Source: Drosophila pseudoobscura | Taxonomy: Eukaryota; Arthropoda; Insecta; Diptera; Drosophilidae | Assembly: GCF_009870125.1 (NCBI RefSeq) | Contig: NC_046683.1 | Coordinates: forward strand, 58,667,869-58,731,868 | DNA: 64,000 nt | Direction: 5' to 3' | Shown here: positions 52,801 through 61,998 of the stretch, in pieces | Layout: every line of letters begins with the position of its first letter | How positions within the stretch are numbered: position 1 is the stretch's first letter | Notes under the pieces: generated by a model | Databases searched by the model: none | What the model saw: only the letters and a program-made list of their open reading frames with translations | What the model was told of the DNA's origin: nothing | Translations under genes and position numbers: made by a program

Positions 52801-55373
52801 GCAGCAGGTGGCCCCTCCTCCGCCAACAGCAGCAGTGGAGCCGAGCGGCGACTCGGATCCCGAGGGAGCTACTTTCTACATACCCCTGCAGGGAGCGGGT
52901 GTCGGTGGCAGCGGCGACGGCGGCATCCAGGGAGTGGCTGTCAAGCTGGGACGCGAGGGCCCCGACGGACCCAACCAGAAGGTGGTGATGCAGGCCACGC
53001 TGGTGACCAAGGCCCAGATGGACACCAATTCGAAGCCGCTGCCCGAGTCCCTGAACACGAACGAGCTCGTAAAGACGCTCTTCCATGCGGCATCCAACAA
53101 TGATGCCGCCTCCACAACCAGCCTAAAGAGCCTGCCCAAAGCCAGCACCTCAGCGGCATCTGGAGCGGGAGCGGGAGCCGCCGGCGCAGGCACAGGCACA
53201 GGCGCAGGCGGTGCCTCGTCGAGTCTGGTGCGTGTCAATTCCAATTCGTCGCTCTTCTCGGGCTCCGCAAAGTCGCGGACAGCGGCCCAGACCAGCTCAA
53301 CAGCGGCGGCCGTGGCCAAAAAGTACAAGGATGACACGCCCATCAAGATGGCCAATAATACGGCCTTCCCTCGGCACGACGATCCCACCCAAATGGTGGA
53401 GGCACCCATTTTCCGTCCGACGGAGAAGGAGTTTGCCGATCCCATCGAGTTCATTGAGCGAATCACACCGATTGCGGCCCGGTTTGGGATCTGTAAGATC
53501 ATTCCACCAGCTAGCTTCAAGCCAGAGTGTCGGATATCGGACGAGATGCGGTTCACGGCGTACAATCAGTACGTGCACAAGATGCTGCATCGGTGGGGGC
53601 CCAGTGCCAAGGAGTTGAGTGCCATCAAGAAGTACCTGGCCACCCAGAGCATTACGATGAATCATCCGCCTTGGATTGGAGGCATGGAGGTGGATCTGCC
53701 GCGGCTCTATCACACCGTCCAGGAACTGGGCGGCCTCAAGGAGGTCATCGAGAAGAAGAAGTGGTCGCGTGTGGCCGAGGAAATGTGCATACCGAAGCTG
53801 GCCCAGGACCGGGTGACCAAGCTGGATGACATCTACTGCAAGTACCTGTTGCCCTACGACACCCTGTCGCCGGCCGAGCGCCAGAAGCTCTTCGACGAGG
53901 TCGAGGCGGACTGGGCCAAGCGGGAGGCCAGAGCCAGACGGAATGCGGATCGGTTTGTCAACACGGAGAGCGTCTCGAACGAGGAGGATGACCTGAGCAG
54001 CGACGAGGATGAGGAGTCGGAGGAGGAGATCGATGGCGTGTCCATGGAGTGCATTGTCAAGGGCAGGAGCATGCCCCTCAGCCAGTTCTACCGCATCGCG
54101 AGGAACACGATGGCTCTGTGGTTCAAGAGCACCGATCCCACCGTCAACGAGGTGGAGGCCGAGTTCTGGCGCCATGTCGCCGTCCGCGACAGTCATGTGT
54201 GTGTCCATTCGGGATCCATCGACAGCTCTGGCTGGGGCTATGGCTTCCCCAGTCCCGGTCCCAAGGGCAAGGGCTCCAACTATGCTCGCCATCCGTGGAA
54301 CCTCAAGGTTCTCACCAACAATGCTGGCTCAGTGCTGCGTTCGTTGGGACCCGTGATGGGCGTCACCGTGCCCACCCTCCATGTGGGCATGCTCTTCTCG
54401 GCGTGCTGCTGGTACCGGGATCCGCATGGTCTGTCCTGGATTGAATACCTCCACACGGGTGCCTCCAAGCTGTGGTACGGCATACCCGACGATCAGAGCG
54501 CCAATTTCAGATCCGCACTCACTTCGCTGATCCCCACCCACTGCCAGAACAAGACCATTTGGCTGCCCTGCGATACGGTGATGGTGCCCCCGCACATGCT
54601 GACGGACCGGGGGGTGTCTCTGTGCCGCATCGAGCAGAAGCCTGGCGAGTTTATTGTGGTCTTTCCCCGGGCCTACACCTCCAGCCTGGCCACCGGCTAT
54701 GTGGTCTCGGAGAGTGTCTATTTCGCCACCATGTCGTGGCTGGATTTGGCCAAAGATGATTTCAGGGTAAGTCTATCCACATTCCATTTTGCAGTCGGGA
54801 GAATCAAGGCTAATCAATATGAAATGTTTCAGGACATCCATGAGAGCTGCGAGCCAGCCATGTTCTCGCTGGAACAGCTGCTGTTCGCCCTGGGCTATGA
54901 CCAGCGCGTCAACCCCGATACCCTCCATCAAATGCTGCCCATGCTGAACGAGGTCTGCGAGAAGGAATCTGCAGCACGAGAACAGCTTAGAGTGAGTCTT
55001 CCCTTCCACGATCCTTGGGTTTCATTTAGTATAAACTAAATTATAATTGTGTGTATTTCAGGCCGCTGGCGTGACATCCACCGAAAAAGTGCAGGCCGAA
55101 AAGGGTCAAAAGGCCAAGAAGCAACAACAGCCACCGCACAAGTCCATCGAAAGTGAATGCGATCTCTGTCGTGCCAATCTGTACATATCCATGGTGCGCA
55201 CCGAAGACGGCAACGTCTACTGTTTGCAGCACGCCCTAAAGAACCTCAACAATGGCAACATCCAGGCGAAGCAATGCAAGCTGATTTACGCATACAACGT
55301 GGACGACATACAGCAGTTGATACGCCAGCTGCAGGAGAAAATACACCACAAGGCGGCCGTAAAGAAAAAGTAG
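46830..55373 (+). CDS. Jarid2: Jarid2, JmjN-ARID-JmjC PRC2 cofactor
   Basis: Exons 46830-46963, 47836-54766, 54833-54991 and 55062-55373 join in phase to about 2511 residues. Near the start [16 protein letters not shown] matches a conserved vertebrate JARID2 patch. Then come about 1800 residues of low complexity (Lys/Glu, Ala, Pro, Thr). JmjN lies at about 1893-1942, ARID at about 1949-2050 ([11 protein letters not shown] to [14 protein letters not shown]), JmjC at about 2200-2347 and a C5HC2 zinc finger at about 2435-2490. In JmjC, Tyr2238 and Asp2240 stand where KDM5 enzymes have the iron-binding His-x-Glu, and Thr2326 replaces the second His, so it should not demethylate. JARID2 helps recruit and tune PRC2 in the nucleus. 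A 6.9-kb exon is notable. I recall CG3654 for the fly gene, about 2350 residues. Confidence 0.95.
46964..47835 (+). other. Jarid2 intron 1
   Basis: An 872-bp intron from AG|GTGAGT to TGTTGCAG. It contains a GT run at 47090-47121 and a (CAGT)n patch at about 47400-47437. The polypyrimidine tract before the acceptor is a long CTCTCT/TCTGTCTC stretch (47763-47830). Confidence 0.75.
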
Positions 55374-56561
55374 CACCGTCGGCGTCGTTACTAATCTGGC
55401 GGCGCTACCCCACAGATATCCATACGGCAAAGAAAAAGACGCTGTGTTGTACATAGATTATAAAGAAAAATAATTGTATACGCATGTGATTCGCCCAAAG
55501 CCCAGGCCCAGGAGTACACATTGGAAATGAATGCGAAGCGCATCGAAACACGGATATACATATACGATTTATCTCCCAGTTAACACACTAACTGACACTA
55601 TTACTAACTGTAAAATAAGAGAGTATAGGATCGAAGTGGATCGGATTGGATGATCCCATTTACATTTCAATGTGTGGCAATGCTTTCAATTTATCTAGTT
55701 TATACAGAAATTTGTGAGGATATACGTATAAGAAGTTTGCAATGAATTTTTTTTTGTTTTCCATTTTAAATTGTAGTTTTTTGTTATGCACTGTACTACC
55801 ACTGTCCCTCCTATCCCTACCCCAACCCCTACCCATAACCCGAGAAATGTTATTAACCACTGCGTCCTCTCCCCTTCCCATCCTTTGTGTTATTGTATAT
55901 ATTTAGTAGAGACAGCCCCTAGTGTATATGTATGTATGTATGGATTAAGTCGGGAGACCACTCCCTCAAAGAATGGATAATGCTAACATGTTGCAATTTA
56001 TACTACCTTTTATACGGTTAAGCTAACGTTAATTACCATAGCATCCAGACACAGCCCCCGCATAGAGAGAGACACAGAAAGAGAGAGAGAGAGAGCAGCC
56101 GTAGCAATAGCGCAAAATGGACATCCCGGCACTCGCAATAAAAAGTAATAAAAAAACTAACGAAAGCTAAAGTTACTATCACGGAAACATTTAACTAAAG
56201 ACAAAAGCCTAGCCACACTACAGGACTACAGGACACCCCATATTACACACAGAAAGAGTACTTTTCATTCAACCAAAAAACAAGGAGCGAAGCGGCAATT
56301 TTCTGAATGAAAAAAGAGAAAAACCTTCATTAGATGTTCAATGTATTTATATAGTAGTAATAATACAATATTTAAGTAACAAGTGCAACAATAAATCTTA
56401 ACGCGATATATCAGAGCTGCACTGCACTGTCTAAAAGTTATGGGCTACATTACACACACATTTCTCTTCACTTCTCATCACTTCTCTCTCTTTGGAGGGG
56501 ATGGGGCACACTTCTACACTTCTAGTCTAATCTGCTTACTTTTTCTGCTCTAATTTGTTGG
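55374..56561. other. Jarid2 3' UTR and convergent intergenic DNA
   Basis: About 1.2 kb after the Jarid2 stop. An AATAAA at 56390-56395 likely ends its trailer. A GAGAG patch lies at 56069-56096. The minus-strand trailer of the F-box gene must lie at the right end; I found no canonical signal for it. No gene seen. Confidence 0.6.
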
Positions 56562-57625
56562 CTATACCTTGGGTTTCTTAAGGGCTGGCAGGCAGTCTGA
56601 GCTGCTCACCGCCTGGCGTTTGACAGCAACACTGGGCGTGTTGGCCACCACATCCTCCAGCTGACGCTTCAGCTCCGACACCTGGGTGGTCAGTTCTGTT
56701 ATGCAGCCCGTCGCCTCATGTAGGCGGCGATCCTGTGTCTTGCGGGCAGCCTCCAGACTGCGCACCTTCGAAGCGAGCAGCCTTTGCTGCTGGTATTGCC
56801 GCTGCAGCATTATGTTGAGGCGTCCGCGAGTGGAAGTGGCTTGGTTGCCGGCACTGAGTGGAGCCAGCTGCACTATGGCCTGCTGGACAATGGCATGATC
56901 CACGGGCTGGCATTCCCGTTTGACGCCACTAAAGCTGATATCCCCCAGGGGGCCACAGACTAGCAGTCGTGTACCCGAGGACTCGGCCAGCTGCTTACGG
57001 TGCTCTTGCTTGAAATCAGTGGCAATCTTTTCATCAAAGTGCTCAATGGCCATGGAGGAGATGTCACGTAGCTCCTGCAGCACTTCGTGCGGACGCAATG
57101 GTTTTGATGTTGTCAGCAGCAGTCTCAGAATCTCGCCAATCTCGTCCAGGACACGGCCTGGTATGAAGCAGCACATATTGAGGTCAATAAACTTCGAATA
57201 GGTCATCGTCAGCATGGATATGCGCGTCTCAATGGATGTGAGTATGTCCGAGTGCCGCGACAGGGGATGATTCCTGGAAGCAGTACGAAGATGCATTCAC
57301 AAAGATCTCGGTGCTGCTCCTATCTAGACTTACCTGCGTTCCGATTCGCGACGCGGCAGCATAGACTTGATACGCTTGAAAATCTTGGCATGTTCCATAA
57401 TAATCTTGTTGAATCCCAGGTTCAGCACTTGCTGGCCCGTAAAATTGAAGTGACTGCACACCTGGCAGGAGGAGAGTTTCGTGGAACCATCCAGAGTTAG
57501 TCACAGGTCGGATTTTATGCACTTCTCATACAACTGCTTACCTCGCGCTTTTTGGCAACTTCGTCATACGGCAGATACTCGAATATGTCCATCAGCACTG
57601 TCTGCGGTAAGTCAAGTAAATTCAT
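56562..57625 (-). CDS. F-box protein, FBXO28 type
   Basis: Exons 57542-57625, 57334-57461 and 56562-57273 join in phase to 307 residues. The N-terminal MNLLDLPQTVLMDIFEYLPY with DEVAKKREVCSHFN is an F-box (residues 1-45), expected to bind Skp1. The middle matches FBXO28: KRIKSMLPRRESERRNHPLS, RISMLTMTYSKFIDLNMCCF, IPGRVLDEIGEIL. Residues about 225-285 form a coiled coil (QQQRLLASKVRSLEAARKTQ) and the end is basic (KKPKV), like a nuclear signal. FBXO28 serves an SCF ubiquitin ligase in the nucleus; that role here is by family. The promoter block at 57728-57784 is about 100 bp upstream of the ATG. I recall CG3428 as the fly relative. Confidence 0.88.
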
Positions 57626-57727
57626 GTTGAATTTCTAATTTCCCCTATTTTGTTCCTCAGAACTGAGGAAGTTGTTTGCAAACACAAAAAAGTCTGGAAC
57701 TATATTTTTCTGTCTCAGTCTCACATC

Positions 57728-57784
57728 CAGTGTGACCGCGTACTTATCAATAAAATATACCGTCCGACCCTCAAAAATATACCG
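57728..57784 (-). promoter_or_regulatory. composite core promoter block of the F-box gene
   Basis: On the minus strand: CGGTATATTTTTGAGGG, TCGGACGG, TATATTTTATTGATAAG and CGCGGTCACACTG. It includes a perfect motif 1 (57728-57738), a one-base-off DRE (TATTGATA) and two GGTATATTT words. It equals the block at 2952-3008 in length (57 bp) and differs at about five bases. It begins 103 bp before the ATG. Confidence 0.75.
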
Positions 57785-58090
57785 AAACATACAATCTTAC
57801 TTTAGAAATATACCGTAAATATACTGACGAACTATTTGTATTCATAATTCCAACATATTCCTCGACTTTCTGTTCGGTTGAATATTACTGGTTAGCTAGG
57901 ACATTCAGGTCTAAACTAATAGTTTTATCTTATTATTAAATTAATTTGCTACAAGACCGGTTCAATTTATGTTTTCATCTATATTGCATTTCTTATAAAA
58001 TAAGGTTTAAAAAAAACCGGTCAACAATTTCCACTAAATTAATTTCTATACATGGTAACTACAGGCTAACTACACTGTTGCTACATAATT
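57755..58090. repeat. dispersed repeat, copy 2
   Basis: The counterpart of 29390-29645. Shared words in order include CTGTTCGGTT, GGTCTAAAC-type, TTTTATCTTATT, CTTATAAAATAAGGTTTAAA, CGGTCA and ACATGGTAACTACAGGCTAA followed by GTTGCTACA. It overlaps the promoter block of the F-box gene, as copy 1 overlaps that of Qtrt2. Family unknown. Confidence 0.55.
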
Positions 58091-58688
58091 ACTACATTTA
58101 TATGTAATTACCAAGGGCGACACCTGAAGGGGAAATGTGTACGTTTCAAAAATATTTTGCCCGTTTTTTTCATATAAGCCCCATGGAAGCGACAGTGGGA
58201 ATCGATATTTTTATACGATAAGTATCAAACGATAGTAAAATATGAAATATTTGAATTATTAACTTTATTATTATAAAATATATATATTATATAGGTACAA
58301 TTGGTAAAACTGTACGAAATCAGTCCCCAGGACGTTTTGCTGTCGCACTCTCAAATAAATGTCAACTGTGAGCACCATTAAATTACCATCGCTGAGAGGA
58401 ACCACACCACTCAATTTTGAACTAGTTCAACAAGTCGAACATAATTAACGGGTTTAAAAAGAAAACAAATTTATATTAAAGAAAATTATTATGTTTTAAT
58501 ATCAGGAGAGCAAGCAAACTTTAGTCGAGATTTCTCGCACATGCTTCCTAATCACCAGTATCTGCTTAATGCAGGAACATTGCTGCGACCAATAAACGAC
58601 CATCCTCGAGATGATTAAAAACAAAAAAAAAGGTTTTATTTACAAAACGGAAAATGTGCATCGCGATGAAATGAGAGTGAAGAGTATA

Positions 58689-59537
58689 TTAGGCTTGAAT
58701 CAGAAACTTTCCAGCATCATGGTCCAGATGTTCGAGTTCTGGCTTCTTTTTCGGAAAGTAGGGATTATGCTCCGGATCGGCATTCAAGCTGAAAATGATT
58801 TAAAGTTTATAATAACCCAACATCAGGTATGTACGAAAACTTACTGATATAGACTGATGGCCTCCTCGCACTTGACATTGTACCACCAATCGCAGGCAAA
58901 CTCCTTCTGGTTGAAGATAGTGCCATTTGTGCACAGAAACTTGGCACCCTGGTGTCCTTCGCGTCCATCGTGGCACACGTGGTAGGCCTGGCAGCCAGTC
59001 TCCACATTCGCATACATTCCCGGAACGGCGGGGACATTATGACAGCTGAATTGGGTGTGGGGCACCTCGTGATATATAGGATAATCTACGCCAGCCACTC
59101 CCGGTATCTTGTTCAGATCTTGTTTCTCCTCATGCCGCGGATGTTCCGGTTGAGGGGGATTAAACAGATATCCGAATTTCTGTAAACATATCAAATGTGG
59201 AGATTGCATAAGAAAGTTCGTGCCCCAACCGGTTTCACAGCCGCCCCATAGCCTCCTAGCAGCCTCCTCTCTGTCTCAAACGATCAAACGTGTGTGAGTG
59301 GAGTGCCACAATTGCATGTTATGTTACAATTTTTGGGTCAAAAGTGAACGGAGTACAGAGCCCAGCGCCAACATAGTCCAAAAGCTTTGTCAATTGGGTG
59401 GCACACGCTCCTCTTAATTGATTCCTCAGCATAATTGCACTTGAGCCCGTCCCCCTAGTCACGCGGATGATCCTCACCTGCACTTCAATGGCCACAGCGG
59501 CCCCCAGTACGATCAGCATCAGCGAGAGTGAGAGCAT
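58689..59537 (-). CDS. secreted one-domain peritrophin-like (CPAP1) protein
   Basis: Exons 59478-59537, 58845-59179 and 58689-58788 join in phase to 164 residues. The first exon is a clean signal peptide (MLSLSLMLIVLGAAVAIEVQ). One chitin-binding type 2 (peritrophin-A) domain follows at about residues 65-125, with six cysteines in FSCHNVPAVPGMYANVETGC, QAYHVCHDGREGHQGAKFLC, NQKEFACDWWYNVKC. A single such domain and a short length fit the CPAP1 family of cuticular proteins analogous to peritrophins, which bind chitin in the outer cuticle or tracheal lining. The longer frame to 59723 was refused because it would bury the signal peptide. Next to it on the same strand lies another secreted protein. 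Confidence 0.87.
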
Positions 59538-60362
59538 CTTGGTGGCAAATGATCCGCCTACGAGTTTTAACTGGAACTGTAACTGGAGTAGGAATTGGAG
59601 TCGGAGTCGGATTTGGAGTAACAACCGACCGACTTGGGTTTGAAAATCACACTGAAATGCAGTTTTCCGCCAGGCAGCCGAACGCCACTTCGGACCAGCC
59701 AGAGTGGGACCAAGAGCTTTCAAGGGTAGCCTAGCCTGCCGCTAATACGGGCACTCGTACAGCTAACGGTCTTCTGTTCGTGGCAACTTTCGATTCGATT
59801 CGTTTCGTTTCTGTGTTCGGGGGCGGGGGGAAGCTGTTTGCTCAAGCTCTTTTTCCCCCAAAATTGGCAAATTACTGTGTGCTGTGCTACCATTATGTTG
59901 TGTCCAAAAGCAAACGAAGAAAAAGTAAGGTAGGAGCCACCACAGTGGCGCACTGATGATGATACACATGTATACTTGTGCGAGACGAGTAGTAAATATG
60001 ACTGATGACTGGGAACAATATGGGGGGCTAACTTTATTTTGCAAGACAACAAAAATTGTTTACGCTTAACTAGCGAAAAACGATGAATTTCCATTTCCAT
60101 TTCGTTTTTTGCTTGGGCTTACACACTATAATACACTAAGCATAATGGTATTGGGGGGAGGGGCTGGATAGGGTGGGATAGGTGCTTGTAATAATTGGGA
60201 ATGGGAATGGGAAAGCATTAATCGGTCGGTGCGAAGTGTGCCATTATATGTGTAGTCGTATATGGCCAATGTTTTGAAATGATATGCAGTTAGATAATGG
60301 GAATGTTGCACTTTATGAATGGAGTGGGCAAATTCTACTAGAGTTAGGAGGGTCTTAAAATC
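59538..60362. other. upstream region of the peritrophin-like gene
   Basis: About 825 bp between two minus-strand genes. It should hold the leader and promoter of the peritrophin-like gene and the trailer of the next gene, whose poly(A) signal is read at 60033-60038. No clear core-promoter word was recognised. Confidence 0.55.
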
Positions 60363-61432
60363 CTAATAAATCTTGTGCGCCGTCTGATGCAAGTCCAATT
60401 TGTTCAACAGATCGTCAAACTCGCTGAAGAGCTAAAAGAGAGGCAACCAGAGGAAGAGGATTACATCATTTAACTGGCGATTATAAGTCGTCCCCCCAAG
60501 AGGAGCCCCGCTACTCACATGAGTTGTACCATAGCTGTCCACGTAGGTCTTGCTTCCACGGACGGTCTTCTTGAAGGGGGGCAGCACCGGACTGTGACCA
60601 TGCAGGAGATTCACATTCTGATAAGACTGCGCCTTGGCCGATCCGGCTGCTGACGATGAGTGGCTCTTGCCCACGGTGGGGGCCAGGTCAAGAAAATTGG
60701 GCACTAAAAGCCATCGGAAGGGGAAGAGCCATGAGCCGTGAAGGAGAGGAGAAACCACCCAAATCTTGACTCACTTTTCTTGGGCTGCAATCTCACTTGA
60801 TTGAGCAATGGATTGTGCAGCTGGAGCTGCCTGTAGACGGGCAGAGCGTGCTTTGGGGGCACCAGCACGTGCTGGCGACCCACTGCCTGGGGATACAGAT
60901 AGGTGGTCTCCACGGTGGGCACATTGCGGTAGTGATAGCGACCTTCACGGGGCGTGTACCTTCCATCGGAGCTGAGGGCGATGTGAAAGACGGTACGCGT
61001 GGGTTTGTTGTAGTATTGATAGACCTTGGGGCGGAACAGAGAAAAACCGATTTAGAACGGATGGATGGATGGAACCTTCCGGGAAGGGATCTTCTGCTGA
61101 CTGATTTACCTGCGGACTGCGCTGCTCGGGCACAATGCCGTCGGGCACCGCTATGCCCTCCTTCTGAAGCCGATTCAGAAAGAGGCGATCCGTTTCGAAG
61201 GCGGTTTCGGGCACCTTGCCACCCGCATGTGGCAGAACTTGCTCGCGATAGATTTGACGTTTCTTGAAATGGGTTTTACGACAGAATTATTTATGGTCGG
61301 GCCACAACAGGGGGGTTTCCGTTTACACACCTTATGATTGCGTTCCGCAAACTGCGAGTCTTGGGCAATGGTGGCCGGACTCAAGCATAGATAGAGGAGC
61401 GTGATCAAGGAGATCACATATGGCGATGGCAT
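60363..61432 (-). CDS. secreted protein of unknown family
   Basis: Five small exons join in phase: 61331-61432, 61110-61262, 60775-61024, 60519-60703 and 60363-60431, giving 252 residues. A signal peptide is clear (MPSPYVISLITLLYLCLSPA, cut near TIAQ). The mature part has no cysteines beyond the signal. It reads KRQIYREQVLPHAGGKVPET, then a Tyr-rich stretch RYTPREGRYHYRNVPTVETT, proline-rich segments, and at the end FSEFDDLLNKLDLHQTAHKI. The Tyr/Pro content and the neighbour suggest a cuticle or matrix role, but I do not recognise the family. All splice sites are GT-AG; the first donor is the weak GTGTGT. Confidence 0.75.
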
Positions 61433-61962
61433 TTTTCTGAATTTGAAATCGAATTCCGATTCGGTGGCAGGCACAATTTGAAAAGAATTTCAGCTATTTT
61501 CTAGCTACGATCTCGGTGTGCAGAAAGGTCAAGTTGATCGACAGCAAAAAGAGGCACTCACGCGATGCGATGCGCAGACAGAAGACAAACGTTAAGAGCT
61601 CGGTACACAAATCCAGATTGGAAGCATTTTTCGACAAGAAATTGCACAACACAACACAACAACAACAAAACAAAACACAAAAAAACAAATGAAAATGAAA
61701 ATGACGAGCAGAAAGAACGATCGACAGCGAACCACCGATCAGGTTGCGGTTGCGGCTGTTGAAGCACTCCAAGAAGTGTGTGCCGTGCCAAGCAGTGTGC
61801 CTAGATCCGAATAGCGATCTTCGAACTCCGATCTCCAATCCGCGATCGCCGATGAGCAGAGCAGTGAGCGATTTGCGCTGTGCGGTGGCGTTGTGGACGC
61901 GTCGACGGTGCCAAACATAATGAATGCAAATGCACAAAACGACGATCTCCATCAGGCGGGTG

Positions 61963-61998
<36 letters not shown>

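Larger units (their letters stand above)
57626..58688. other. F-box gene promoter region and downstream of the peritrophin-like gene
   Basis: About 1.06 kb. It contains the promoter block and dispersed repeat above, AT-rich sequence with TATACGATAAGTATC-type words near 58213-58230, and the poly(A) signal of the peritrophin-like gene read on the minus strand at 58635-58640. No gene seen. Confidence 0.6.

Noticed and set aside
53297-54292. 331-codon open frame on the minus strand
   Set aside because: Antisense to the JmjN, ARID and JmjC coding part of Jarid2, which is certain. Open by codon bias.
59538-59723. N-terminal extension of the peritrophin-like protein
   Set aside because: The added part would bury the signal peptide and is rich in Gln/Leu/Arg from repeats; the ATG at 59537 gives a normal secreted protein.
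61964-61997. Regular CCCATA repeats as a possible telomere-like or CRISPR-like array
   Set aside because: Plain short microsatellite without spacers; flies lack short telomere repeats and CRISPR is prokaryotic.
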